Assembly: GCF_000716785.1 (NCBI RefSeq)
Contig: NZ_JNYY01000017.1
Location: 1-64,000, forward strand
Reading direction: 5' to 3'
Length of the DNA stretch: 64,000 nucleotides
Source of the DNA: Amycolatopsis vancoresmycina
Lineage (GTDB): Bacteria; Actinomycetota; Actinomycetes; Mycobacteriales; Pseudonocardiaceae
Each line of letters starts with the position of its first letter. The stretch's first letter is position 1. The notes beneath the pieces were generated by a model. It searched no databases. It was not told the DNA's origin and saw only the letters and a list, made by a program, of their open reading frames with translations. The translations under genes were made by a program, and so were the position numbers. Shown piece by piece: positions 1-8,878 of this stretch.

Positions 1-1
1 G

Positions 2-3000
2 CGGGCGGGTGATTTGTTCGCGGATGCGGCGAAGGCGTTGAAGAACATCAAGCCGGGTAAGGCTGCGCCGCCGCCGAAGCACGCCGACATCAAGAGCGGC
101 CCGAAGAACGGCGACAGCACCACGGCGTCCGGCGCGAAGGGCGACCCGCCGCCCAAGACCGACGCGCCGCCCAAGACGGATCCGCCGCCCAAGAGCGACC
201 CGCCGGCCGACACCCCGCCACCGCCGAAGAACGACGCGCCGCCCGGGGGCACGCCGAAGGGCGGAGCCGGCGGCGGCAAGCCGAAGGAGGACGGCCCGCG
301 CGACCGCGCGGTGCCGGACGACAAGAAGGTCTGCGTCTCCGACCCGGTCGACGTCGCCACCGGCGAGGTCGTGCTGGCCCAGATCGACCTGACCCTGCCC
401 GGCGACGCGGGCGACCTCGTGCTGTCGCGGACCCACCTGTCGGCCTACCGCGCCGGCCGGTGGTTCGGCCGCTCCTGGGCGTCCACACTGGACCAGCGGC
501 TGGAGGTCGGCCGCGCGCAGGTCCGGTTCTTCGCCGAGGACGGCATGGTCCTCGGGTACCCGCTCCCGGACGGCGACGAGCCCGTGCTGCCGATCGAGGG
601 GCCGCGCCACCCGCTGCGCCGGACCGCCGCCGGCTACCGGCTCTCGGCCGGTGCCCGCGACCTGGAGTTCGCCGGCGAAGGCCGGGTGCTCCCGCTGACG
701 GCGATCGAACAGAACGGCTCCCGCACCACCATCGACCACACCGAAAGCGGGGTCCCGCGGCTGCTGCGCCGGGACGACGGCACCGAGATCGCCGTCGAAG
801 CCGGCGCCGGCCGGATCACCGCGCTCGGCGTGCCCGGCGGCGCGCCCGTCGTCCGGTACGGCTACAACCGGCTCGGCCAGCTGACCCAGATCGCCGGGTT
901 CAGCGGCCGCCCGGTGAACCTCGACTACGACGTCGACGACCGGATCGTCGGCTGGCAGGACCGCACCGGCACCTGGTACCGCTACGTCTACGACGCCGAG
1001 GGCCGCTGCGTACGCAGCGTCGGCGCCGGGCGCTACCTCGACGGCACGTTCGCCTACGACACCGGACGCCGGACCACCCGGCACACCGACGCGCTCGGCC
1101 ACACCTGGACCTACCGGCTGAACGAGGCCGGCCAGCTCGTCGAGCGCACCGACCCGCTCGGGCACACCCGCCGCTACTCGTGGACCCGCTACGACGACCT
1201 GCTCTCGCAGACCGACGAACTGGGCCGGATCACCTTCTACGGCTACGAAAACGGCGTGCTGGCGACCGTGACGCGCCCGGACGGTTCCGAGGTGCGGCTG
1301 ACGCCCACCGCGACCGGCGAGGTGGAGCTGCGGGCCGGCGGCGCCCGGGTGGTGACCGCCGCGGCCGACCCCTACGCCGCGCTCCCGGGGGTCTCCACGC
1401 GGTTGCGCATCGACGGCCCGGCGGACCCCCTCGGCGGCGAACCGGTGTTCACCGCGGCGGCGCGGCCGGGCGACCGCGACCCGTTCGGCAGGCCCCGGCT
1501 GGTGCACACCGCCTCCGGCGGCGCGGCCCGGCTCGGCTGGACGGCCGAAGGGCAGCGCTCCTGGCGGACCGGCCCCGACGGGGCCCGGGAGAGCTGGCGC
1601 CACGACGGCGAAGGCCGGGTCGTGGAGCACCGCGACGCCGCCGGGCGGACGACCCGGCGCACGTACGGCCCGTTCGGCCTGCCGGTCGAGGAGTTCGACG
1701 CCGCCGGCGCGCGCACGGCGTACCGCTACGACGCCGAGCTGCGGCTGGTCGCGGTGACCAACCCGCGCGGGCAGACCTGGCACTACACCTACGACCCCGC
1801 CGGACGGCTGGTCGAGGAGACCGACTTCGACGGACGCCGGCTCGCCTACGCCTACGACGAGGCCGGGCAGCTGCGCCGGATGACCAACGGCCTCGGCGAA
1901 GTCACCGAGTACGCCTACGACGTGCTCGGCAACGTCGTCGAACGCCGCACGGCCACCGGCGTCACCGGGTACGCCTACGACGCGCTCGGACAGCTCGAGT
2001 ACGCGGTCGACAACGAGTCGGTCGTGCAGATCGTGCGCGACGAACGCGGGCGCGTCCGCGAGGAAACGCTGAACGGCCTCGGCGTGCGGTGGACCTACGC
2101 GGCCACGAGCGTCCGGCGGCACACTCTGTCCGGTGTGGACAGTGAGTGGCACTACGACGGCGACCGCCCGGTGTCCCTCCGGATCGTGGGGCACGAAATC
2201 GCCTTCGAGTACGACGAAGCCGGCCGCGAGATCGCTCGTTCGGTCGACGGAACCGAGGTGCTGCGCCAGGTGTTCGACGCCGCGGACCGGCTCGGCGAGC
2301 AGGTGATCGCCGGGCTGGGGCGGCGCGCGTACACGTACACGCCGGACGGCAGGCTCGCCGCGATCGACGACCCGCGGCCGGTCCGGTTCGGGTTCGACCC
2401 GGCGGGCCGCGTCGCGGAGGTGCACGCGCCCGAGGGCGTCGAACGCTTCGCCTACGATCCGGCGGGCCGGCTCGTGCCGCCGCCCGGGACGCGGTACGGC
2501 CACGACCCGCAGGGCCGCGTCACCGGCCGGGTCCTGGCCACCCCGGCCGGACCGGCGGAATGGCGGCTGGTCTGGGACGAGCTGGACCGGCTGATCGCCG
2601 TCGTCGCCCCGGACGAGTCGTTCTGGACCTACCGCTACGACGGGCTCGGCCGCCGGTTCGCCAAGCGGCGCTGGGTGCTCGGCGACGACGGCGCCCCGCG
2701 GCAGACGGCCGAAACGTGGTTCGTCTGGAGCGGCGCCGAGCTCGTCGAGGAGATCGAGGTGGCCGACGACGGGTCCTCGCGCGTGCTCACCTGGGAACGG
2801 CACCCCGGCGACGGCCGCCCGGTGGTCCAGGTCGAGCAGCGCGGCGCCGAGGTGCGCTTCCACTCGGTCGTGACGTCACCGGCGGGCACGCCGACCGAGC
2901 TCGTCGCTCCGGACGGCACGCTCGGCCGGCAGATACGCACGAGCTTCTGGGGCGAGCTGCTGCCGTCGAGCTCCGGGAGCGCGCCGATGCCGCTGGCCTT

Positions 3001-3856
3001 CCCCGGCCAGTACCGCGACGCCGAGACCGGGTTGCACTACAACGTCTACCGCTACTACGACCCGCGGACCGGGCGGTACCTGAGCCAGGACCCGCTCGGC
3101 CTGGCCGCGGCACCCGACCCGGTGGCCTACGTCGGGCAGCCGCACCTGCAGGGCGACCCGCTCGGCCTGGTGCAGAGCCCGTGCGGCAAGACGGGCGGCC
3201 CGAAGGCCCCGGACAGCCCGGCGGGCGGCGGCGACGCGGCGAAGCTGCCGCCGGGCGCCAAGAAGCCGGACGGCCTCGGCGAGTTCCGCGACCCGGACGG
3301 CAAGATCCGGCCGCACAACATGACCGACGAGCAGTACGCCGAGTTCTCGAAGAAGTGGGACGAGATGATGGCGCCGGGCAAGGACAAGTCCTGGTTCTGG
3401 TCGGGCGGGCACATCAAGGACGAGCACGTCGACCCCGTCACCGGCGCCAAGATCTCGGACTCGAAGTACCACGGCTCGATCGAGGACCCGGCGATCGGCA
3501 TGGCGAAGAAGAACGGCGGCAACACCCTCGAAGGCATCCTGAAGGACAACGGCGTCGAGATGCCGAAGTTCTCCGACAACCACCCGAACGGCGAGAAGGT
3601 GTGGAAGGACGCGTCGAAGGCCTTGGCCCACAACGCGGAAGGCGACGTCCACATCGCGCTGCCGAACACGCCGGGCAAGTCGAGCGGCTGGCCCGGCCAC
3701 GGCGACGAGCTGGGTTCGCGCCGGCCGAACAACGTGTTCGACATGGACGAGTTCCCGATCCTGCGGCACAACCCGAAGGTCGACAAGGTCTGGGCCCACG
3801 ACACCGACTTCCCGGACGAACCCCCGGTGCTGATCTGGGACCGGACCACCCGCTGA
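2..3856 (+). CDS. Rhs/YD-repeat protein with C-terminal toxin-like domain, 5'-partial
   Basis: The reading frame is open to the left window edge, so the N-terminus is missing; the first possible start inside is TTG at 14, without a convincing ribosome site. Residues about 45-92 (counting from 14) form a Pro/Lys-rich linker. YD/RHS repeats follow (many Y-x-Y-D-x-x-G-R/Q units), and the core ends in the typical motif around residues 1000-1052 (GLHYNVYRYYDP, then DPLGL). The last 228 residues diverge, as in polymorphic toxins where the Rhs shell encloses a variable C-terminal toxin. I do not recognise this toxin domain; it is rich in His, Asp and Lys. The stop lies 7 bp from the stop of the convergent muramidase gene, so no immunity gene follows on this strand. 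Proximity to the contractile operon suggests a cargo or effector role, which is inference. Confidence 0.85.
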   Translation, partial: RAGDLFADAAKALKNIKPGKAAPPPKHADIKSGPKNGDSTTASGAKGDPPPKTDAPPKTDPPPKSDPPADTPPPPKNDAPPGGTPKGGAGGGKPKEDGPRDRAVPDDKKVCVSDPVDVATGEVVLAQIDLTLPGDAGDLVLSRTHLSAYRAGRWFGRSWASTLDQRLEVGRAQVRFFAEDGMVLGYPLPDGDEPVLPIEGPRHPLRRTAAGYRLSAGARDLEFAGEGRVLPLTAIEQNGSRTTIDHTESGVPRLLRRDDGTEIAVEAGAGRITALGVPGGAPVVRYGYNRLGQLTQIAGFSGRPVNLDYDVDDRIVGWQDRTGTWYRYVYDAEGRCVRSVGAGRYLDGTFAYDTGRRTTRHTDALGHTWTYRLNEAGQLVERTDPLGHTRRYSWTRYDDLLSQTDELGRITFYGYENGVLATVTRPDGSEVRLTPTATGEVELRAGGARVVTAAADPYAALPGVSTRLRIDGPADPLGGEPVFTAAARPGDRDPFGRPRLVHTASGGAARLGWTAEGQRSWRTGPDGARESWRHDGEGRVVEHRDAAGRTTRRTYGPFGLPVEEFDAAGARTAYRYDAELRLVAVTNPRGQTWHYTYDPAGRLVEETDFDGRRLAYAYDEAGQLRRMTNGLGEVTEYAYDVLGNVVERRTATGVTGYAYDALGQLEYAVDNESVVQIVRDERGRVREETLNGLGVRWTYAATSVRRHTLSGVDSEWHYDGDRPVSLRIVGHEIAFEYDEAGREIARSVDGTEVLRQVFDAADRLGEQVIAGLGRRAYTYTPDGRLAAIDDPRPVRFGFDPAGRVAEVHAPEGVERFAYDPAGRLVPPPGTRYGHDPQGRVTGRVLATPAGPAEWRLVWDELDRLIAVVAPDESFWTYRYDGLGRRFAKRRWVLGDDGAPRQTAETWFVWSGAELVEEIEVADDGSSRVLTWERHPGDGRPVVQVEQRGAEVRFHSVVTSPAGTPTELVAPDGTLGRQIRTSFWGELLPSSSGSAPMPLAFPGQYRDAETGLHYNVYRYYDPRTGRYLSQDPLGLAAAPDPVAYVGQPHLQGDPLGLVQSPCGKTGGPKAPDSPAGGGDAAKLPPGAKKPDGLGEFRDPDGKIRPHNMTDEQYAEFSKKWDEMMAPGKDKSWFWSGGHIKDEHVDPVTGAKISDSKYHGSIEDPAIGMAKKNGGNTLEGILKDNGVEMPKFSDNHPNGEKVWKDASKALAHNAEGDVHIALPNTPGKSSGWPGHGDELGSRRPNNVFDMDEFPILRHNPKVDKVWAHDTDFPDEPPVLIWDRTTR

Positions 3857-3863
3857 GGGCGCC

Positions 3864-4805
3864 TCAGGCCGGGGTGCCGAGGCGCTCGACGAGCATCTTC
3901 CGCACCTCGTCCGCGATCTCGCCGCCCGCCGCCGTGGCCACGGCCTGGGTCACCGCCGGGACCAGGTCGGCCACCAGCTTGCCCTCCAGGGCGTCGGCGA
4001 GCTTCTGCGCGTCGACCGGGTGATCCGGGCTGTCCGTGATCAGCTTCGTGACCGCGTCGAGGGACGACCCGAGGGCCGTCAGCTTCGCGTCCATGTCCTT
4101 GATGAACGCCGCGTAGTTGCGGTTCCCGTTGACGTCGAAGACGTTCCCCCACATCAGGTGGGCGAAGTCGTCGCTGGTGAAGGGCATGGCAGCCTCCGGG
4201 TCGAGGTGGTTTCCGGTGTAGGACTCGTCGAAGTCGACCGCACCCGCCGAGCCGGGCAGGGTGCCGCCGCTGGTGTACTGGTGGACGTCGTAGCGGCCCG
4301 GGTAGCGGCCCGGCCCCGGTGCTTCCGGGCGGGCGCCGTAGCGGGCGATCACGATCACCAGCCCCGGCACGTCCCACTGGTCGGGCCGCAGCACCGCCGC
4401 GAACGACGCGCTCAGGTAGACCGCCGGGCGGAAGCCCGCCGCCGCGATCCGCCGGCAGAACGCGATGGCGAACTCCGCGGCCGCCGCGTCCGGGTGGAAC
4501 GGGGCCTCGAGGTCCAGCAGCGGCACGACCCCCGTCGCGCCGAGCCGCCGGACCTCGCCGGCCAGGACGTCCGCCTGCCGCTCCGGGCCGGGGGCGAGCT
4601 GGGCGTAGTGGTAGCCGCCGACCGGGATGCCCTGCGCCTTCGCGCCCGCCACGTGCGTGTCCGGCCGGTAGACCACCCCGCCTTCGGCGTGCTGGTAGGG
4701 CGCCCCGCCGTCGGACACCTTGACCCAGGCGAACGCGATGTCGCCGGCCTGGTCCCAGCGCAGGCCGCGCTGGTAGAACGGATGGACGTCGGTTCCCCTG
4801 GCCAT
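3864..4805 (-). CDS. GH25-family muramidase (lysozyme)
   Basis: This 313-residue protein begins with the GH25 signature G-T-D-V-H (Asp6) and has an L-D-L-E strand carrying the expected catalytic pair Asp98/Glu100. The domain closes near residue 200 with the D-x-x-Q-Y-T-S-x-G and V-D-F-D motifs typical of GH25. About 110 further residues are mostly helical and unassigned. The ATG at 4805 is preferred over GTG at 4808 because AGGAG (4813-4817) sits 7 nt upstream of it. There is no signal peptide, so export may depend on a particle or on lysis. It is the last gene of the contractile-tail operon, after a 145-bp gap without a convincing gene. Such enzymes cleave peptidoglycan beta-1,4 bonds; a role in breaching the wall or releasing particles is inferred. 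Confidence 0.85.
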   Translation of the reverse strand: MARGTDVHPFYQRGLRWDQAGDIAFAWVKVSDGGAPYQHAEGGVVYRPDTHVAGAKAQGIPVGGYHYAQLAPGPERQADVLAGEVRRLGATGVVPLLDLEAPFHPDAAAAEFAIAFCRRIAAAGFRPAVYLSASFAAVLRPDQWDVPGLVIVIARYGARPEAPGPGRYPGRYDVHQYTSGGTLPGSAGAVDFDESYTGNHLDPEAAMPFTSDDFAHLMWGNVFDVNGNRNYAAFIKDMDAKLTALGSSLDAVTKLITDSPDHPVDAQKLADALEGKLVADLVPAVTQAVATAAGGEIADEVRKMLVERLGTPA

Positions 4806-4950
4806 CACGGATCTCCTCTCATCGCGCGCAGAACAGCGTCATGTCCAGCTGCAGCGGGACCGCCGGCGACGGGACCGCCTGCAGCACGAAGGTGGACCTG
4901 AGCACGGTCCCGAGCCCGAATTCTTCTGTGCGACAACACTTTCCCTTCCG

Positions 4951-6471
4951 CTACTGCCCCGGCTGGAGCGTGGCGACCGGGCAGGACGGCGGGACGTCCC
5001 ACCGGTTCCCGGTCGAAACGATCGACGGCGGGAAGCCGCCCGCCGCGCGTTGCGTGCACTGCAGCGACCGGGCCGCGCCGCGCGCCGAGTTGAGCGCGAC
5101 CGTGACCCCGTGGAACGGCTCCGGCCGCGAATCCAGGCGGACCGCGGCGAAGTACGGGCCCGGCCCGGTCACCGTGTTGCCGGTGATCGTCGCGTCTTCG
5201 ATCGGCCCGCTGATGCCCTGCAGCGCGATCCCGGACCCGTCCGGGGCCGCTTCGGTGAAGGTGATGTCGTTGTCCCGGACGCCGATCTCGTGCACTGAAT
5301 CGCCGTAGACGCCGTCCGCGTCGCCGTCCACCGCGATCGTGTTGCCGGTGATCGTCACCTGGGCCGGGAACCCGCCGCTGTGCGGGGTGACCCGGATGCC
5401 GGGGCCGGCCACGCCGTGCCGCCGGATGACGTTGCCGGCGATCTTGTCACCGGTGGCGACGTTCTGCGAGTCGACGACCCCGGCCCCGCTCAGCGCCGTC
5501 ACGTCGAAGGTGTTGTCCGCCACGACGACGTCCTGGGTGCGGTACAGGGACAGGCCCTTGCCGCCGAACGTGTTGCCGGTGATCGTCGCGTGCCGGTAGG
5601 ACGTCAGGGACGCGCTGAAGGTCACCGTCGAATCGGCGAAGGAGTTCCCTTCGAGCCGCAGCCCGTCGTCCCAGTCGCCGCCGGTGGCCTCGCCGTCGAA
5701 CGCGGTGTCGCCGATCTGCTCGCCGAAGTGGTTGCCCAGGACCGCCAGCGAGAACACGTTGCGCTGCACGCCGATCCCGGAGCGCGCGCAGCTGACGAAC
5801 GAGCCGCCCGCGATCGTCACGCGCCGGACCGCGGTGGCCGGGGTGTTGCCGAGCAGCCGGACGCAGTCGCCCTTCCGCGCCCCGGGCGCCGCCGGGTGGT
5901 GGAAGACGACGTCCCGCACCGTGACGTCGGTGACCGGCAGCGAGCAGGTTCCGTTCGCGGCCGAGCAGACGCCGGAGCCGATCTCGATCGCGTGGGTCTG
6001 CTCGTCGGTGTTCGTCGCCGCCGAGGTGTCGATCGTGAGCCGTTCGACGGTGGTGTCGCTCGCCCCCGGGTCGAGCGACACCACCGAGACCGCACCGGCC
6101 TGCTGGTCGCCGGCCAGTTCGAGCACCGTGCCCGGCCCGCTGCCGGTGATCGTCACGTGCGCGCTGTGGGTGGACAGCGCGGCGAACCGGTCGTAGGACC
6201 CCACCGGGGCGCGGGACACCCGCCAGCGCCCGCTGCCCAGGCACACCGTGCCGCCGCCCGCGGCGCCCGCCGCGTCGATGGCGGCCTGCACCGGCGCCCG
6301 GTCGTCGGCGCCGTCGTCCGGCACCGCGCCGAAGACCGCGGGGTCGAAGCACCCACCGGTCCCCGAGCCTGCCTTGGGCACCGCGGCCGCCGACACGACG
6401 ACGGCGGTGCCGACCGAAAGGGCGGCGATCGCCGTGGTCACCAGCAGCGCCCGCCGTCGGATCCGTTCCAT
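4951..6471 (-). CDS. Secreted right-handed parallel beta-helix protein
   Basis: This is a 506-residue protein. The start at 6471 is chosen because it gives a clean signal peptide (basic MERIRRR, then a hydrophobic stretch ending near A-A-A-V) and has AAAGGTG just upstream. The body has repeated short strands with N-x-(F/I) and T-I-T-G-N turns every 20-30 residues, the pattern of pectate-lyase-like parallel beta-helices. The N-terminal F-G-A-V-P-D-D-G-A-D-D motif resembles that of phage tailspikes and polysaccharide-degrading helices. The catalytic residues are not recognisable. The gene starts 11 nt after the oxygenase stop, so it belongs to the same operon. It may bind or cut surface glycans, but the secretion signal is odd for a tail fibre. 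Function is unproven. Confidence 0.8.
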   Translation of the reverse strand: MERIRRRALLVTTAIAALSVGTAVVVSAAAVPKAGSGTGGCFDPAVFGAVPDDGADDRAPVQAAIDAAGAAGGGTVCLGSGRWRVSRAPVGSYDRFAALSTHSAHVTITGSGPGTVLELAGDQQAGAVSVVSLDPGASDTTVERLTIDTSAATNTDEQTHAIEIGSGVCSAANGTCSLPVTDVTVRDVVFHHPAAPGARKGDCVRLLGNTPATAVRRVTIAGGSFVSCARSGIGVQRNVFSLAVLGNHFGEQIGDTAFDGEATGGDWDDGLRLEGNSFADSTVTFSASLTSYRHATITGNTFGGKGLSLYRTQDVVVADNTFDVTALSGAGVVDSQNVATGDKIAGNVIRRHGVAGPGIRVTPHSGGFPAQVTITGNTIAVDGDADGVYGDSVHEIGVRDNDITFTEAAPDGSGIALQGISGPIEDATITGNTVTGPGPYFAAVRLDSRPEPFHGVTVALNSARGAARSLQCTQRAAGGFPPSIVSTGNRWDVPPSCPVATLQPGQ

Positions 6472-6482
6472 CACAACACCTT

Positions 6483-7211
6483 TCACCAGAAGAAGAGCCA
6501 GCGGTCGCCGAGCCGGACACCGTGGCCCTGGTGGGTCACCCGGCGCTGGCCGGGTTTCCGGCACCGCGAGCCGGAAATCCGGTGCCACAGCTCGGTTTCG
6601 GTGAAGACCATCGTTCCGGCGCGGTAGGGCACGGTGACCGGCTCGCCGCCGCCCCGGCGCCCGGGCGGCGCGCCGGGCACGTCGGCCTCCAGGTCCAGGC
6701 CGCTTCCCCCGTCCGGCAGCACGAACGGCACGGTGAAGTTGACCACCGCGGTGATCGCGGCCCGGCGGGCCACGAGGGACGGCACCTGCGTCTCGAGGGA
6801 GTCAACGTGCCAGCCGCCGCCGGGGTACTCGCCGGGCTCCGGGAACTCGAACAGGTGGAAGCCCGGGACTGCCAGGTCCTCGGCGTACACCACCGGCATC
6901 CCGTACCGCTGCTCGAAGAACACCGCGACGCGCTCGTGGACGAGCCGGAAGTGCCGGTACAGCAGGCGGTTCTCCGCGCGGGCGCAGGCCGCGTAGTAGC
7001 CGGGGCGCTCGCGGTTGAGGTAGAACGCCTCGCCGATCGTGCTGAGGCTGGGCACCTCCCGGGCTCCGTGCCGCAGCCCGGCCGGGACGGCGGCCACGGC
7101 GGCGGCGACCTCGGCCACTTCGCCGGGGGTGAACAGCTCGACGCCGAAGGCCCGCGCGCCGCCGAACCGGATCTCTTCGACCGGGCGGGCCCCGGTGTCC
7201 ACTGTGGTCAT
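6483..7211 (-). CDS. 2-oxoglutarate/Fe(II)-type oxygenase-like protein
   Basis: This 242-residue protein carries the facial-triad pattern of the double-stranded beta-helix oxygenases: H135-x-D137 in G-G-G-W-H-V-D, and a distal His210 in E-L-W-H-R. Arg224 lies about 14 residues later, in the position that usually binds 2-oxoglutarate. The length fits a compact prolyl-hydroxylase-like enzyme. Its ATG overlaps the stop of the ATP-grasp gene (ATGA at 7208-7211), so the two are translationally coupled and probably act on the same substrate. Hydroxylation of a peptide or protein side chain in the injection-system operon is my inference. Substrate and product are unknown. Confidence 0.7.
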   Translation of the reverse strand: MTTVDTGARPVEEIRFGGARAFGVELFTPGEVAEVAAAVAAVPAGLRHGAREVPSLSTIGEAFYLNRERPGYYAACARAENRLLYRHFRLVHERVAVFFEQRYGMPVVYAEDLAVPGFHLFEFPEPGEYPGGGWHVDSLETQVPSLVARRAAITAVVNFTVPFVLPDGGSGLDLEADVPGAPPGRRGGGEPVTVPYRAGTMVFTETELWHRISGSRCRKPGQRRVTHQGHGVRLGDRWLFFW

Positions 7212-8155
7212 ACGGCACGCTCCTGGCACAACGCCGCCGCGGCGAGCAGCCCGGCGACGGCCGCCGCGATCGGCTGGCCGGTCCTCGACTCGTAGTAGGT
7301 GAACCCGGGCGACGGGTTGACCTCGAAGCAGTACCACTCGCCGTCCGGCGTGCGGCGCAGGTCGACGCCCGCCACCGGGAGCCGGAGCCGCTTCGACAGG
7401 TCCTGGCAGCGGGCCGCGACGCCGGCGGGCAGGTCGATGCCGGTCAGGACCGGGTCGCGGTGCCCCTGCACCCGGGCGTAGCGGTAGTCGTCGGCATCGC
7501 TGTCCACCTCGGCGGCGAACACCTCGGCGCCGACGACGTGCACCCGCACGTCGGTGCCCGGCACGTGCCGCTGGAACTGGGTCGGGCAGGTCGCCACGTC
7601 CGCCATCCGGGCGGCGTCGGCGGGCCCCAGCCGGCGCACCCGGCTGCGGACCCCGCTGGCCGACTTGACGATGACCTCGCCGTGTTCGCGGGCGAACGCC
7701 TCGACCTGGTCCGGGTCGTTCGTGACCAGGGTCGGCGGCACGAAGAAGCCGGCCGCCGCGATGGCCCGCAGCTGGTACGGCTTGGACCCGTTGCTCGCCG
7801 CGGCGGCCGGCCGGTTCAGGACGTAGGCGGGGGTGCGATCGGACCAGGCGGTCAGCACCTGGTCGACGCCGGCGGCGTGCCGCCACTCCGGGGAGGACGG
7901 CGTACGCGTGCGCAGGGCGGGCAGCCGGGTGCTGTCGTGCGGGCGCAGGTAGGCGGCGTGGACGCGGTCGAGGTCGAACTCCTCGCCGTCGACGGTCACC
8001 ACGGTCCGGCTGAACCGGCCGCCGTCGACCCGCACGGTCGTGTCGAGCACCCGTCGCTGGTCGAGGAACCGGACGGGGGCGCCGAGCTGCCGCAGCCGCT
8101 CCCGCACCGCGGCGATCGGGTGGTCCCGCAGCAGGCCCCACAGCAGGATCGTCAT
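7208..8155 (-). CDS. ATP-grasp ligase (RimK-like)
   Basis: This 315-residue protein has a pre-ATP-grasp N-terminal domain (about 1-110), a central lid with nucleotide-binding lysines (S-K-P-Y near 124, V-I-V-K-S near 164), and the C-terminal metal/ATP motif F-E-V-N-P-S-P-G-F around residues 277-285. These are hallmarks of RimK and graspetide-type ligases, which activate a carboxylate as acyl phosphate and join it to an amine or hydroxyl. Its start overlaps the stop of the upstream companion gene (ATGA at 8152-8155), and its stop overlaps the oxygenase start. The upstream Lys/Glu-repeat protein is a plausible substrate. Other peptide or amino-acid ligase roles remain possible. Confidence 0.78.
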   Translation of the reverse strand: MTILLWGLLRDHPIAAVRERLRQLGAPVRFLDQRRVLDTTVRVDGGRFSRTVVTVDGEEFDLDRVHAAYLRPHDSTRLPALRTRTPSSPEWRHAAGVDQVLTAWSDRTPAYVLNRPAAAASNGSKPYQLRAIAAAGFFVPPTLVTNDPDQVEAFAREHGEVIVKSASGVRSRVRRLGPADAARMADVATCPTQFQRHVPGTDVRVHVVGAEVFAAEVDSDADDYRYARVQGHRDPVLTGIDLPAGVAARCQDLSKRLRLPVAGVDLRRTPDGEWYCFEVNPSPGFTYYESRTGQPIAAAVAGLLAAAALCQERAV

Positions 8156-8877
8156 CCGGCCACCGCCGAGACGTCGTCCGCCGGGACGCCCCGCAGCGCG
8201 GCCGCGACGGCGTCGGCCACCTCGGGGACGGCCAGGTCCGGCCAGGCCGAGATGTCCCGCACCCGGGCGTGCGGCCCCGGGCCGGACACGGTCGCGGTGA
8301 GCAGTGGCGTACCCGCCAGGCGGGCGAGTCCGGCCAGCCTGCGGCCCACCGCGGGGTGCACGCCGCCGACCCAGGCGTCCCCGATCACCTGCACGCGGAC
8401 GCCGTCGTCCCACGCCGGGACCGCGGCCGGTGGCGCCGTGGCGAGCTCGAGGCTGAGGTGGACGGCGTCGACCCGCAGGCCCACCGACGCGGCCGCGTTC
8501 GCCCACTCTTCGGGGTACCACGCCGGACCGTTCAAGCACCTCGGGGTGGGCGGGTTCAGCACCGGGGCCGGGCACGCGTCGAGCCAGGCGAGCAGGAACG
8601 CGGTCAGCTCGGCCCCGGCGTACGCGCGGTCCCGGGGGTGCACCCTGGCCAGGTCCGCGCCGGTGATCACGCCCAGCCGGTTCACCACGCCGGTCACCGG
8701 GATCGGTGTCCCGTCGGCCGCCGCCAGCCCGGTGGTGACCCGGCCGTCCCGGTCCACGTCGAGGCGCCACCGGGCCTGGTGCAGGTCGCCGACGGTGAGC
8801 AGGAGCGCGTCGCCGCCCCACCGGAGGGCAAGGGCGCGGGCCGCCGGATCCCGGTCGTGGGCGAGGATCAGCAGCAT
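8152..8877 (-). CDS. ATP-grasp companion protein, function unknown
   Basis: This is a 241-residue protein. Its N-terminal half resembles the pre-ATP-grasp domain of the next gene product (alpha/beta start MLLILAHDRD, then V-V-N-R-L-G and a V-L-N-P-P motif comparable to V-L-N-R-P in the ligase). It lacks the E-V-N-P metal site and the lid lysines, so it is unlikely to be catalytic. It probably arose by duplication and partial loss of an ATP-grasp gene and could serve as a substrate-recognition or heterodimer partner. The gene begins one base after the stop of the Lys/Glu-repeat gene and ends overlapping the ligase start, so the four genes are tightly coupled. Confidence 0.6.
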   Translation of the reverse strand: MLLILAHDRDPAARALALRWGGDALLLTVGDLHQARWRLDVDRDGRVTTGLAAADGTPIPVTGVVNRLGVITGADLARVHPRDRAYAGAELTAFLLAWLDACPAPVLNPPTPRCLNGPAWYPEEWANAAASVGLRVDAVHLSLELATAPPAAVPAWDDGVRVQVIGDAWVGGVHPAVGRRLAGLARLAGTPLLTATVSGPGPHARVRDISAWPDLAVPEVADAVAAALRGVPADDVSAVAG

Positions 8878-8878
8878 C

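Noticed and set aside
4820..4935. Short minus-strand frame ending T-L-F-C-A-R in the gap before the muramidase
   Set aside because: It is coding-like for about 35 codons but has no ribosome site and no good start; it may be a remnant, but I cannot support it as a gene.
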